This document shows, piece after piece, positions 15,619 through 24,502 of a stretch of DNA of 64,000 nt (the stretch's first letter is position 1; every line of letters starts with the position of its first letter). Source of the stretch: Paenibacillus woosongensis (lineage in GTDB: Bacteria; Bacillota; Bacilli; Paenibacillales; Paenibacillaceae); the NCBI RefSeq assembly GCF_009725165.1, contig NZ_WNZW01000018.1, positions 1 through 64,000 of the forward strand. The letters run 5' to 3'. A model generated the notes under the pieces. That model ran no database searches. It saw nothing but the letters and a program-made list of their open reading frames with translations, and had not been told where the DNA came from. The position numbers and the translations under genes were made by a program.

Positions 15619-16917
15619 CTATTTATTAATGAAGCCTTTGTAGTGACGTTTAATCAATTGCCCTTCGATCGTCTTCATCGTATCAAGCGCAACACCGATA
15701 ACGATCAGAATGGAAGTACCTCCGATTTGCACGGTACGCGGCAATCCTGCCAATGCACCGAGAATAACCGGGAGTACGGAGATAAAGGCGAGGAACAATG
15801 CGCCGGTCATCGTCAAACGGGATAGAACCCGAGTCAGATAAGTGGCCGTTGTTTTCCCCGGACGGATCCCCGGAATGTAGCCGCCGTTCTTCTTCATGTT
15901 ATCCGCCATTTGCTGCGGGTTCATCTGTACAAACGTATAGAAGAACGTAAATCCAATAATCATGATTACATACAACACAATACCCAACGGACGGTCAATG
16001 TTCATGTTGTTGCTGATCCATTGTGCCCAAGTGTGTGTTGACCAGAAGCTTGCAATGACTATCGGAAACTGCAGCAGGGATGATGCGAAGATAACCGGAA
16101 TAACACCCGCTGCGTTAATTTTGAGCGGAATGTGCGTGTTCTGCCCGCCATACATTTTGTTTCCGACAACACGCTTAGCGTATTGTACAGGAATTTTACG
16201 GATGGCTTGCTGGATGTAAATTACACCGATAACAATTAACACCAACACGATGATAATCGCAATTGCTTTAACAATGTTCATGAACGTTTGCCCAGTAACT
16301 ATGAAATCAGACATTGCGATATTTTGTATATGAGTTGGTATCGAGGCGACGATACCCGCGAAAATAATCAGCGAAATACCGTTACCGATTCCCTTATCCG
16401 TAATTTGCTCACCAAGCCACATCAAGAACGACGTACCCGCGGTCAAAACAATCGCGATCAACATATAATCCCCGAACGTAGCGTTCGGCACCATCTCCGT
16501 ATAATACAGCCGGTTGAACCCGATCGATGTCGCAAAGGCTTGAATGAGGGCCAAGACCACCGTTAAGTAACGAGTGACTTGGGCCGTCTTCTTCTTGCCA
16601 TGCTCACCTTGTTTCGCCCATTCTGCCAGCTTAGGAATAACATCCATGGACAGGAGCTGAATAATAATGGAGGCGGTGATATAAGGGAAAATCCCGATTG
16701 CAAAAATCGAGAAATTATGCAGCGCGCCGCCCGAGAAGATGTTCAATAGCCCGAGCAAATCGCTCCCCGCTACGTTTGTCGTTTTGAACACTTCTTTATT
16801 AACGCCCGGAACCGGAACAAATGTACCGATCCGGTAGATAATAAAGATAAAGAGAGTGAACAAAATACGGGTCCGCAGATCCTTAACGTGCCATATGTTC
16901 TTCATGGTTTTAAACAT
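15619..16917 (-). CDS. secY: Protein translocase subunit SecY
   Basis: The channel of the Sec translocon. The 432-residue protein has ten transmembrane segments, the plug and the family motifs RIGTFVPVPGV, GIGNGISLIIFAGI and PGIRPGKTTATYL. The ATG overlaps the rplO stop by one base (TAATG), indicating translational coupling. Its partner SecE is encoded at 48.3 kb. Confidence 0.98.
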   Translation of the reverse strand: MFKTMKNIWHVKDLRTRILFTLFIFIIYRIGTFVPVPGVNKEVFKTTNVAGSDLLGLLNIFSGGALHNFSIFAIGIFPYITASIIIQLLSMDVIPKLAEWAKQGEHGKKKTAQVTRYLTVVLALIQAFATSIGFNRLYYTEMVPNATFGDYMLIAIVLTAGTSFLMWLGEQITDKGIGNGISLIIFAGIVASIPTHIQNIAMSDFIVTGQTFMNIVKAIAIIIVLVLIVIGVIYIQQAIRKIPVQYAKRVVGNKMYGGQNTHIPLKINAAGVIPVIFASSLLQFPIVIASFWSTHTWAQWISNNMNIDRPLGIVLYVIMIIGFTFFYTFVQMNPQQMADNMKKNGGYIPGIRPGKTTATYLTRVLSRLTMTGALFLAFISVLPVILGALAGLPRTVQIGGTSILIVIGVALDTMKTIEGQLIKRHYKGFINK

Positions 16918-17357
16918 TAGATCACCTCGGTTTTACCGCCGGCAGCCTCGATTTTCTCCACCGCGGATTGAGAGAACTTATTCGCTTTAACCGTCAATTT
17001 GACAGTCAGTTCACCGTTGCCAAGAATCTTGATGCCGCTTTTTGCGTCTTTCACGATTCCTTGTTCAAACAACAGCTCAGGAGTAACCTCTGTATCCGCC
17101 GCAAAGTTGTTCAATTCCTGGGTGTTCACAATCGCATACTCTTTCCGCGTTGGATTCGTAAATCCGCGTTTTGGCAAGCGACGATACAACGGGTTTTGAC
17201 CGCCTTCGAAGCCCGGACGGACACCGCCGCCGGAACGAGCATTTTGACCTTTGTGACCACGTGTTGATGTTTTACCCATGCCGCTTCCTGTACCGCGTCC
17301 TACGCGTTTGCGTTCTTTGCGGGAACCAGGAGCTGGGGAAAGCTCATGTAACTTCAT
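16917..17357 (-). CDS. rplO: 50S ribosomal protein L15
   Basis: The 146-residue protein starts MKLHELSPAPGSRKERKRVG, the usual N-terminus, and has the Gly/Arg-rich extension (GRGTGSGMGKTSTRGHKGQ) that penetrates 23S rRNA. The start at 17357 follows an AGGAGG about 11 bases upstream; the frame extends four codons further to a GTG that overlaps this site. Confidence 0.97.
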   Translation of the reverse strand: MKLHELSPAPGSRKERKRVGRGTGSGMGKTSTRGHKGQNARSGGGVRPGFEGGQNPLYRRLPKRGFTNPTRKEYAIVNTQELNNFAADTEVTPELLFEQGIVKDAKSGIKILGNGELTVKLTVKANKFSQSAVEKIEAAGGKTEVI

Positions 17358-17460
17358 CGTTCGTTGCACCTCCTTATTTATTGTTTCACTTGCGGGTAAA
17401 GGTAAACCTTAGGTCCACCAATTTCATTCGTTAGCTAATCCGCTAATACTTGTCAGGGAG

Positions 17461-17646
17461 TTATCCTTGGAGTTCTTCAACGGATACCAGATGGCTTACA
17501 TGATTGATCATGCCGCGAATGGCAGGATTATCTTGTTGAACCACGGATTGGTTTACCTTACGCAGTCCCAGTGTTTTAACAGTCGTGCGTTGTTTCTCCG
17601 ATGTGCCGATCAAACTACGTACGAGGGTAATTTGCAGCTTTGCCAT
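17461..17646 (-). CDS. rpmD: 50S ribosomal protein L30
   Basis: The 61-residue protein has the L30 signature ITLVRSLIGTSEKQRTTVKT and LGLRKVNQSVVQ. GGAGGG precedes the ATG. It sits between rpsE (12 bases) and rplO, the standard order. Confidence 0.97.
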   Translation of the reverse strand: MAKLQITLVRSLIGTSEKQRTTVKTLGLRKVNQSVVQQDNPAIRGMINHVSHLVSVEELQG

Positions 17647-17658
17647 GAGATTCCCTCC

Positions 17659-18156
17659 TTAACCGAGAAGTTCTTCGACGGTTTTACCGCGTAATTTCGC
17701 AACATCTTCAGCGCGTTTCAGACGGGACAAGCCCTCCAAAGTCGCGTTAACCATGTTGATGGAATTCGAAGAACCTAAAGATTTTGTTAGAATGTCGCCT
17801 ACGCCAGCAAGTTCGAGTACCGCACGAACTGGACCGCCTGCGATTACCCCGGTACCTTCGGAAGCCGGTTTAAGAAGAACGCGGCCTGCACCGAAGTGAC
17901 CGATTACTTGGTGAGGGACTGTCGTTCCCACAAGCGGAACGAATACAAGGTTTTTCTTAGCATCTTCGATTCCTTTGCGAATCGCATCAGGAACCTCGCC
18001 TGCCTTACCGATCCCAGCGCCAACCCAGCCTTTGCCGTCCCCGACAACTACGAGCGCACTGAAGCTAAAACGGCGTCCGCCTTTTACTACTTTAGCTACG
18101 CGGTTAATATTTACAACTCTTTCAGTCAGTTCTAAAGTATTCGGATCTACACGCAA
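17659..18156 (-). CDS. rpsE: 30S ribosomal protein S5
   Basis: Contributes to decoding fidelity and mRNA helicase activity at the entry tunnel. The 165-residue product has the double-stranded RNA-binding-like N-domain (RVVNINRVAKVVKGGRRFSF) and the second domain with GTGVIAGGPVRAVLE. AAGGAGG lies upstream. Confidence 0.98.
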   Translation of the reverse strand: MRVDPNTLELTERVVNINRVAKVVKGGRRFSFSALVVVGDGKGWVGAGIGKAGEVPDAIRKGIEDAKKNLVFVPLVGTTVPHQVIGHFGAGRVLLKPASEGTGVIAGGPVRAVLELAGVGDILTKSLGSSNSINMVNATLEGLSRLKRAEDVAKLRGKTVEELLG

Positions 18157-18183
18157 GTCGTTAACCTCCTTTTAGTGATTATT

Positions 18184-18549
18184 TTAGAATTCAAGGCCTG
18201 CTTCGCGAGCCGCGTCTGCCAGAGCCTGAATACGTCCGTGATACAAGTATCCCCCACGGTCAAACACAACGTTTTTGAAGCCTTTTTCCTGAGCGCGTTT
18301 TGCGATCAGTTCGCCAACTTTTTTAGCAGACTCCACATTGCCGCCGTTTGTAATTCCGCTCAATTCTTTATCAAGTGTCGATGCCGATGCCAGAGTAACC
18401 CCAGCCACATCATCGATCAGCTGTGCATAGATATGTTTGGCAGAACGGAATACGTTCAATCTTGGACGAACAGCCGTTCCTTGGATTTTTCTCCGTACGC
18501 GCAAATGTCTTTTCAGACGAGCTTTGTTCTTATCAGCTTTTGTAATCAT
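18184..18549 (-). CDS. rplR: 50S ribosomal protein L18
   Basis: Binds 5S rRNA. Starting at MITKADKNKARLKRH it is 121 residues, the family length; an in-frame ATG three codons upstream (18558) sits only four bases from GGGAG, so the start is uncertain between the two. The core PRLNVFRSAKHIYAQLIDD and the C-terminal FDRGGYLYHGRIQALADAAR are typical. Confidence 0.95.
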   Translation of the reverse strand: MITKADKNKARLKRHLRVRRKIQGTAVRPRLNVFRSAKHIYAQLIDDVAGVTLASASTLDKELSGITNGGNVESAKKVGELIAKRAQEKGFKNVVFDRGGYLYHGRIQALADAAREAGLEF

Positions 18550-18632
18550 GACTTCCATTTCACTCCCTTCGGTTTACCTAAACAACACAAATCGTTCAAC
18601 TCGCCAGAAGGATTGGTCCGCTAAGAAGAAAG

Positions 18633-19175
18633 TTATTTCTTCTTACCGGCTTTACCTTCTTTACGGATAATGCGTTCACCTTCGTACTTGATCCCTTTGC
18701 CTTTGTATGGCTCAGGCTCGCGTACGGAACGAATTTTAGCAGCATATTCGCCAACACGCTCTTTGTTAATTCCGCTAACGACGATCTTCGTGTTCGAAGG
18801 CACTTCAAATGTAATGCCTGGCTCTGGAGTGATTTCTACAGGATGGGAGTACCCTACGTTGAGTACGAGCTTCTCTCCGGATTTGCTTGCGCGGTATCCG
18901 ACCCCAACCAGCTCAAGGTTTCTAGTGAAACCTTCAGTTACTCCACTAACCATGTTGCTCACTACACTGCGCGTTGTACCGTGCAGGGAACGATGCGTTT
19001 TATGATCAGAAGGACGTTCTACTGTGATCTCATTGTTCTCAACAGTAATTTTCATGTCCTTGTGAAGTTCACGAGTCAAAGAACCTTTCGGCCCTTTTAC
19101 TGTAATCACATTATTATCAAGTGTGATATCCACACCACTTGGTACTGTAATTGGTTTGCGACCAATTCGAGACAT
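18633..19175 (-). CDS. rplF: 50S ribosomal protein L6
   Basis: Binds near the sarcin-ricin loop. Starting at MSRIGRKPITVPSGVD gives 180 residues with AAGGAGG 8 bases upstream; the frame opens three codons earlier without a site. The C-terminal EPEPYKGKGIKYEGE motif is diagnostic. Confidence 0.97.
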   Translation of the reverse strand: MSRIGRKPITVPSGVDITLDNNVITVKGPKGSLTRELHKDMKITVENNEITVERPSDHKTHRSLHGTTRSVVSNMVSGVTEGFTRNLELVGVGYRASKSGEKLVLNVGYSHPVEITPEPGITFEVPSNTKIVVSGINKERVGEYAAKIRSVREPEPYKGKGIKYEGERIIRKEGKAGKKK

Positions 19176-19205
19176 TTGCTGCACCTCCTTGTTTTGTGAC
19201 GTTAA

Positions 19206-19604
19206 TTACCAAACGTAGCAGACAACTTCGCCGCCGGCTTTAGACTGACGTGCTTCTTTGTCGGTCATAACACCTTTGGAAGTGGAAATAATCGCGATTC
19301 CCAGTCCGCCCAGAACACGAGGAACCTCAGTGCTCTTTGTGTAAACGCGAAGACCTGGTTTACTGATTCTTTTCAAGCCAGTAATAACGCGTTCGTTGTT
19401 AGGGCCGTATTTCAGGAAAAGACGGATCATCCCTTGTTTGTTGTCATCAATATATTCTGCATCGCGGATGAAGCCTTCACGCTTCAGAATCTCGGCGATT
19501 TGCTTCTTGATCGTTGAGGCAGGCAGTTCCACCGTTTCGTGGCGAACCGTGTTCGCGTTACGAATACGAGTAAGCATATCTGCAATTGGATCTGACATAG
19601 TCAT
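19206..19604 (-). CDS. rpsH: 30S ribosomal protein S8
   Basis: Binds the central domain of 16S rRNA. The 132-residue product begins MTMSDPIADMLTRIRNAN and has the C-terminal STSKGVMTDKEARQSKAGGE core. AAGGAGG lies 9 bases before the first ATG, which favours it over the second ATG two codons on. Confidence 0.98.
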   Translation of the reverse strand: MTMSDPIADMLTRIRNANTVRHETVELPASTIKKQIAEILKREGFIRDAEYIDDNKQGMIRLFLKYGPNNERVITGLKRISKPGLRVYTKSTEVPRVLGGLGIAIISTSKGVMTDKEARQSKAGGEVVCYVW

Positions 19605-19635
19605 ACGTGTAAACCTCCTTCCCGTTGTTGATTGT

Positions 19636-19821
19636 TTACCAGCTTGCTTTTTTCACGCCAGGAATCTGGCCTTTATAAGCTAATTCACGGAAACAAATTC
19701 TGCATATTTTAAATTTTTGCAGTACCGAATGTGGACGACCGCAACGCTCACAACGGGTGTATGCCCGTACTTTAAATTTCGGTGTGCGTTGTTGTTTAAC
19801 TTTCATCGAAGTTTTTGCCAC
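19636..19821 (-). CDS. rpsN: 30S ribosomal protein S14, zinc-binding type Z
   Basis: The 61-residue short form with Cys24, Cys27, Cys40 and Cys43 as zinc ligands (RCERCG and CRICF). It packs in the 30S head. AGGAGG precedes the ATG. Located between rplE and rpsH as in other spc operons. A zinc-free alternative would lie elsewhere, outside this window. Confidence 0.97.
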   Translation of the reverse strand: MAKTSMKVKQQRTPKFKVRAYTRCERCGRPHSVLQKFKICRICFRELAYKGQIPGVKKASW

Positions 19822-19869
19822 TTAGCCTGACACCTCCTAAATAGTTTCGGAGAATTCGTTACGACCTAC

Positions 19870-20412
19870 TTATTTTACGAAAGGCATTCCCAGTCCTGTG
19901 AGCAATTCACGGGACTCTTCATCCGTCTTAGCCGTTGTTACAATAACAATGTCCATACCGCGAACTTTGTCGACTTGATCGTATTCGATCTCAGGGAAAA
20001 TCAATTGCTCTTTCAAACCAAGCGTGTAGTTACCGCGTCCGTCAAACGCTTTGTTCGATACGCCGTGGAAGTCACGTACACGCGGAAGCGTTACGTTGAA
20101 CAATTTGTCGAGGAAATGGTACATGCGCTCACCGCGAAGAGTTACCTTCACGCCGATTGGCATGTTCTCACGAAGCTTAAATCCGGCGATGGATTTCTTA
20201 GCACGCGTGATGACTGGCTTTTGACCAGCGATCAGCTGCAAATCGTTAACCGCGGAATCAAGAACTTTCGAGTTTGCTACGGCTTCACCAACACCCATGT
20301 TGATAACTACCTTCTCAACTTTAGGTACTTGCATTACCGTTGTATAGTTGAATTTTTGAATCAAAGCAGGCGTTACTTCATTCAAAAAACGTTCTTTCAA
20401 TCTTGCTGCCAT
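19870..20412 (-). CDS. rplE: 50S ribosomal protein L5
   Basis: Contacts 5S rRNA and the P-site tRNA. The 180-residue product has VEKVVINMGVGEA, KPVITRAKKSIAGFK and the C-terminal MDIVIVTTAKTDEESRELL. AAGGAGG precedes the ATG. Confidence 0.98.
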   Translation of the reverse strand: MAARLKERFLNEVTPALIQKFNYTTVMQVPKVEKVVINMGVGEAVANSKVLDSAVNDLQLIAGQKPVITRAKKSIAGFKLRENMPIGVKVTLRGERMYHFLDKLFNVTLPRVRDFHGVSNKAFDGRGNYTLGLKEQLIFPEIEYDQVDKVRGMDIVIVTTAKTDEESRELLTGLGMPFVK

Positions 20413-20445
20413 GAATCATGGACCTCCTTTCTTTGCGTTACTGGA

Positions 20446-20799
20446 TTAGTCGATTACTTCACCCGATTTTTTAGCAACACGAACTTTTTTGCCATTGTCC
20501 AATACTTTGTAACCGATACGGGTTACGCTTCCGCTCTTAGGATCAACGTGCATAACGTTCGAAACGTGAATCGGAGCTTCCTTCTCAATAATTCCGCCTT
20601 GCGGGTTCAGCTGATTTGGTTTTTGGTGTTTCTTAACCATGTTCACGCCTTCCACAAGTACGCGGTTTTCGCGAGGATACGCAGCGATGACGCGGCCTTT
20701 TTTGCCTTTGTCTTTACCCGTAATCACGATAACCGTGTCGTCTTTTTTGACATGCAGTTTATTGTTATGGGATTCTAGAACCTTCTTCAGTCTAGGCAT
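20446..20799 (-). CDS. rplX: 50S ribosomal protein L24
   Basis: An assembly initiator of the large subunit. The 117-residue protein has the KOW motif KDDTVIVITGKDKGKKGRV and NMVKKHQKPNQLNPQGGI. About a dozen residues at the N-terminus (MPRLKKVLESHNNKLH) precede the KOW domain, slightly longer than the B. subtilis protein; AGGAGG upstream supports this start. Confidence 0.97.
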   Translation of the reverse strand: MPRLKKVLESHNNKLHVKKDDTVIVITGKDKGKKGRVIAAYPRENRVLVEGVNMVKKHQKPNQLNPQGGIIEKEAPIHVSNVMHVDPKSGSVTRIGYKVLDNGKKVRVAKKSGEVID

Positions 20800-20845
20800 T
20801 CTTTACACCTCCTGTTTCGTCGAAACTTCATGTTTCACATACGTA

Positions 20846-21214
20846 CTAGATAACTTCCGGAGCCAAGGAAATGATTTTCATGAAATCTCTATCACGAAGT
20901 TCACGAGCAACAGGTCCGAAAATACGTGTACCGCGCGGGCTCTTGTCGTCTTTAACAACAACCGCTGCATTTTCGTCAAACGAGATATAAGAACCATCTT
21001 TACGACGAACGGAACGTTTCGTACGAACGATTACTGCTTTAACGATGTCACCCTTTTTGACAACGCCGCCTGGTGTTGCTTGTTTTACGGAACAAACGAT
21101 CAAATCTCCAATATGCGCTGAACGACGACCAGTACCACCTAGAACGCGGATACACATCAATTCCTTCGCACCAGAGTTGTCGGCTACATGCAATCGCGAG
21201 AATGCTTGAATCAT
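20846..21214 (-). CDS. rplN: 50S ribosomal protein L14
   Basis: Forms intersubunit bridges B5 and B8. The 122-residue product is canonical (MIQAFSRLHVADNSGAKELM, GPVARELRDRDFMKIISLAPEVI). AAGGAGG precedes the ATG. Confidence 0.98.
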   Translation of the reverse strand: MIQAFSRLHVADNSGAKELMCIRVLGGTGRRSAHIGDLIVCSVKQATPGGVVKKGDIVKAVIVRTKRSVRRKDGSYISFDENAAVVVKDDKSPRGTRIFGPVARELRDRDFMKIISLAPEVI

Positions 21215-21250
21215 GGTTATTTCCTCCTTTCAGTTTAAGCTGCCATGCTG

Positions 21251-21514
21251 TTAGATAATAATCGCTGCTTCGATGATCTCTGCTAGTCTCCAACGCTTGT
21301 CTTTGGACAGCGGACGAGTTTCGACGATTCTAACCGTATCACCAATTTTTGCAGTGTTGTTCTCATCATGCGCTTTAAATTTTTTCGTATATTTAATGCG
21401 TTTATGGTACAAATCATGTTTCTTGTAAGTCTCAACAGCTACAACGATGGTTTTATCCATTTTGTCACTGACAACTTTACCAACTTGCACTTTACGGGCA
21501 TTGCGTTCGCTCAT
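21251..21514 (-). CDS. rpsQ: 30S ribosomal protein S17
   Basis: Binds 16S helices 7 and 11. The 87-residue OB-fold protein has VGKVVSDKMDKTIVVAVE and the C-terminal ETRPLSKDKRWRLAEIIE. AAGGAGG lies upstream. Confidence 0.98.
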   Translation of the reverse strand: MSERNARKVQVGKVVSDKMDKTIVVAVETYKKHDLYHKRIKYTKKFKAHDENNTAKIGDTVRIVETRPLSKDKRWRLAEIIEAAIII

Positions 21515-21564
21515 GGTTAGCCTCCTTCCTGGACTTAGGCGCTTCGCTTACGTGGAGCGCAGTA

Positions 21565-21765
21565 TTAGCTAGTAATACCAAGTTCTCTTTCATGTAAAAT
21601 GGTTTTAGCACGAGCTATATCTTTCCGCACGTCACGGATTCGAGTCGGGTTATCGAGCTGGCCGGTGGCCAATTGAAAACGGAGGTTGAAAAGCTCTTCC
21701 TTAAAACCCGCAATTTTTTGTTCGATTTCAGCAGTGGTTAAGTTGCGAAGTTCATTAGCTTTCAT
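21565..21765 (-). CDS. rpmC: 50S ribosomal protein L29
   Basis: A 66-residue helical hairpin at the exit tunnel that docks trigger factor and SRP. The start MKANELRNLTTAEIEQ is preceded by a GGTGGTGA motif and overlaps the last 11 bases of rplP, so the pair is coupled. The frame extends eight codons upstream inside rplP but that part is unlike the family. Confidence 0.96.
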   Translation of the reverse strand: MKANELRNLTTAEIEQKIAGFKEELFNLRFQLATGQLDNPTRIRDVRKDIARAKTILHERELGITS

Positions 21766-22189
21766 TTGCTTCACCACCCAATTCTTCACGTTTCACAAAC
21801 TTTGTTTTGATTGGCAGTTTGTGAGCGGCAAGCCGCATAGCTTCACGAGCAATTTCCTCGGGTACACCAGCAAGCTCAAACAAGATTTTGCCTGGTTTCA
21901 CAACTGCAACCCATTTCTCAACGTTACCTTTACCGCTACCCATCCGCACTTCAAGAGGCTTTTGAGTAATTGGCTTGTCAGGGAAAATTTTAATCCATAC
22001 TTTACCGCCCCGTTTGATATAACGAGTCATCGCGATACGCGCAGCCTCGATTTGGCGGTTCGTAATCCATGTAGGCTCAAGAGCTTGCAGGCCGTATTCG
22101 CCGAAGTTCAGCTCAGTTCCGCCTTTAGCTTGGCCTCTCAAACTACCGCGCTGCTGCTTGCGGTGTTTTACACGTTTAGGTACCAACAT
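21755..22189 (-). CDS. rplP: 50S ribosomal protein L16
   Basis: Lies by the A-site tRNA elbow. The 144-residue product has MLVPKRVKHRKQQRGSLRG and GSGKGNVEKWVAVVKPGKI. It begins two bases after rpsC and overlaps rpmC by 11 bases. Confidence 0.98.
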   Translation of the reverse strand: MLVPKRVKHRKQQRGSLRGQAKGGTELNFGEYGLQALEPTWITNRQIEAARIAMTRYIKRGGKVWIKIFPDKPITQKPLEVRMGSGKGNVEKWVAVVKPGKILFELAGVPEEIAREAMRLAAHKLPIKTKFVKREELGGEANES

Positions 22190-22191
22190 GA

Positions 22192-22860
22192 TTAATTGCC
22201 TCCTTCCTGGGCAGCTTGTTGTTTCTTAGCCGTAGGAAGAACCTCTCCACGATAAATCCATACTTTTACGCCAAGACGTCCATAGGTCGTATGAGCTTCA
22301 GCCGTACCGTAATCAATATCAGCGCGAAGCGTATGAAGTGGAACAGTTCCTTCACTGTAGCCTTCCGAACGAGCAATCTCAGCACCGCCAAGACGACCGC
22401 TGACTGCTGTTTTGATCCCTTTAGCACCTGCGCGCATTGTTCTTTGAATCGCTTGTTTAAGCGCACGACGGAAAGAAACACGACGCTCCAATTGTTGTGC
22501 GATGCTCTCAGCGACAAGAATCGCGTCAAGATCAGGTTTTTTGATTTCAGAGATATTGATGTGAACTTTTTTGCCGCCTGCGATTTTCGTAATTTGATTA
22601 CGCAGGTTTTCAACTTCCGAACCGCCCTTACCGATAACCATGCCCGGCTTAGCAGTATGGATCGTTACATTCACACGATTAGCCGCTCTCTCGATTTCGA
22701 TCCGAGATACCGCGGAGTCTTTCAGTTTGTTTTTCAGGTGCTCACGAATTTTAACGTCTTCAAGCAAAAGATCACCGAAATCTTTGCCTGCGTACCATTT
22801 GGATTCCCAGTCACGGATAATCCCTACTCGTAGTCCGACCGGATTTACTTTTTGGCCCAC
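22192..22860 (-). CDS. rpsC: 30S ribosomal protein S3
   Basis: Forms the mRNA entry tunnel. The start codon is GTG at 22858-22860, with AAGGAGGG 7 bases upstream, giving 222 residues that begin MGQKVNPVGLRVGIIRDWE. The open frame runs 24 codons further 5', but that part lies over the ribosome binding site and the rplV end. The KH domain (GMVIGKGGSEVENLRNQI) and the C-domain (GRLGGAEIARSEGYSEG) are typical. Confidence 0.97.
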   Translation of the reverse strand: MGQKVNPVGLRVGIIRDWESKWYAGKDFGDLLLEDVKIREHLKNKLKDSAVSRIEIERAANRVNVTIHTAKPGMVIGKGGSEVENLRNQITKIAGGKKVHINISEIKKPDLDAILVAESIAQQLERRVSFRRALKQAIQRTMRAGAKGIKTAVSGRLGGAEIARSEGYSEGTVPLHTLRADIDYGTAEAHTTYGRLGVKVWIYRGEVLPTAKKQQAAQEGGN

Positions 22861-22873
22861 GCGTTTTCCCTCC

Positions 22874-23206
22874 TTATTTTTCGGATACCACCAAAGTAAT
22901 GTGGCTGGTGCGTTTGTTGATCCGACTTGCACGTCCCATTGCCCGCGGGCGGAAACGTTTCATTGTAGGACCTTGGTTTACGTACGCTTCCGTAACAACC
23001 AATTTATTTACATCCAGAGAATAGTTGTGCTCTGCATTGGCAATCGCTGAATTCAAGAGCTTCTCCACGATTGGGGAAGCCGCCTTAGGCGTGTGGCGAA
23101 GAATCGCGATAGCATCGCCAACTTGCTTGCCACGGATCAAATCGATAACCAATTTAGCTTTCCGCGGAGCAATACGGATGGACCTTGCATGTGCTTTAGC
23201 TTCCAT
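22874..23206 (-). CDS. rplV: 50S ribosomal protein L22
   Basis: Its beta-hairpin lines the peptide exit tunnel, a site of macrolide resistance mutations. The 110-residue protein is full-length (ARSIRIAPRKAKLVIDLIRG, FRPRAMGRASRINKRTSHI) with a hairpin tip of wild-type appearance. GGAGGT precedes the ATG. Confidence 0.98.
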   Translation of the reverse strand: MEAKAHARSIRIAPRKAKLVIDLIRGKQVGDAIAILRHTPKAASPIVEKLLNSAIANAEHNYSLDVNKLVVTEAYVNQGPTMKRFRPRAMGRASRINKRTSHITLVVSEK

Positions 23207-23242
23207 TGTGTGTTACCTCCTCTCAAACGAAGAACTTATCGC

Positions 23243-23521
23243 TTAACGTCTCGTTTTCTTATCGTCGTCCGTATGACCTTTATAGGTACGGGTTGGAGCA
23301 AATTCGCCGAGTTTATGTCCGACCATATCCTCAGTAACATATACCGGAACATGCTTGCGGCCATCATATACACCGAATGTATGTCCAATGAATTGCGGGA
23401 AAATCGTAGAGCGACGGGACCAAGTTTTGATAACTACCTTCTTGTTCGATGCGCTCGCTTCTTCCACTTTCTTCAACAGGTAACCATCAATAAATGGCCC
23501 CTTTTTCAGACTGCGACTCAT
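23243..23521 (-). CDS. rpsS: 30S ribosomal protein S19
   Basis: Head protein near the A-site finger. The 92-residue product is canonical (MSRSLKKGPFIDGYLLKKV, RSTIFPQFIGHTFGVYDGRK). GGGAGG lies upstream. It follows rplB after a 121-base spacer with two inverted repeats. Confidence 0.98.
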   Translation of the reverse strand: MSRSLKKGPFIDGYLLKKVEEASASNKKVVIKTWSRRSTIFPQFIGHTFGVYDGRKHVPVYVTEDMVGHKLGEFAPTRTYKGHTDDDKKTRR

Positions 23522-23642
23522 GTATTTTTCCTCCCTTCGCCACTTTGAAAAATGACTTCGCCTTCTTTTAGGCTAAGCCGGCTTATGCCAGCTGTTGATA
23601 TCTCTCGTTGCCGCAACCAGGAAGTGATCCGCTAGCAGCGGA

Positions 23643-24473
23643 TTACTTCGTACGGCCGCGAACGATATATTTATCAGAAGCTTTGCCTTTTTTACGCGTT
23701 TTGTAACCAAGCGTCGGTTTGCCCCATGGAGAAAGCGGAGACTTACGTCCGATTGGCGCACGGCCTTCACCACCACCGTGTGGGTGATCGTTCGGGTTCA
23801 TGACGACACCGCGTACAGATGGGCGCTTGCCAAGCCAACGGCCGCGGCCAGCTTTACCGATCTTGATCAATTCATGGTCTTGGTTACCTACAGAACCAAT
23901 CGTCGCGCGGCAAACTTTAAGAATTTTACGCACTTCGCCAGAAGACAGGCGAACGGATACGTACTTATCTTCTTTACCGAGCAATTGTCCTTCTGTACCA
24001 GCCGCACGAACGAGCTGTCCGCCTTTGCCTGGTTGAAGTTCAATGTTGTGGATAACTGTACCTACTGGAATGTTCTCCAAAGGAAGAGCATTACCGATTT
24101 TGATGTCAGATCCAGGTCCTGACTCGATCATGTCGCCTACTTTCAGTCCTTTCGGAGCCAAAATGTAGCGTTTCTCGCCGTCAACATAGTGGATCAGAGC
24201 GATATTGGAAGTCCGGTTCGGGTCGTACTCGATTGTAGCAACGCGACCTGGAATTCCATCCTTATTACGTTTGAAGTCGATGATCCGGTAGTTACGTTTG
24301 TGTCCTCCACCATGGTGGCGAACCGTAATTTTACCGTGGTTGTTACGTCCAGCCGTTTTGCTCAGTGGAGCAAGCAACGATTTCTCCGGACGATCCGTAG
24401 TAATTTCTTCAAAAGTGGATACAGACATATTCCGTCTTGCTGGAGATGTCGGTTTATACTTTTTAATTGGCAC
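23643..24473 (-). CDS. rplB: 50S ribosomal protein L2
   Basis: Needed for subunit joining and peptidyl transferase assembly. The 276-residue product has GRNNHGKITVRHHGGGHKRN and the C-terminal VRGVVMNPNDHPHGGGEGR with the conserved His. AAGGAGGG precedes the ATG. A hairpin (23622-23648) spans its stop codon. Confidence 0.98.
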   Translation of the reverse strand: MPIKKYKPTSPARRNMSVSTFEEITTDRPEKSLLAPLSKTAGRNNHGKITVRHHGGGHKRNYRIIDFKRNKDGIPGRVATIEYDPNRTSNIALIHYVDGEKRYILAPKGLKVGDMIESGPGSDIKIGNALPLENIPVGTVIHNIELQPGKGGQLVRAAGTEGQLLGKEDKYVSVRLSSGEVRKILKVCRATIGSVGNQDHELIKIGKAGRGRWLGKRPSVRGVVMNPNDHPHGGGEGRAPIGRKSPLSPWGKPTLGYKTRKKGKASDKYIVRGRTK

Positions 24474-24502
24474 TGTTTTTCCCTCCTTGCTCTAACGTTC
24501 TA

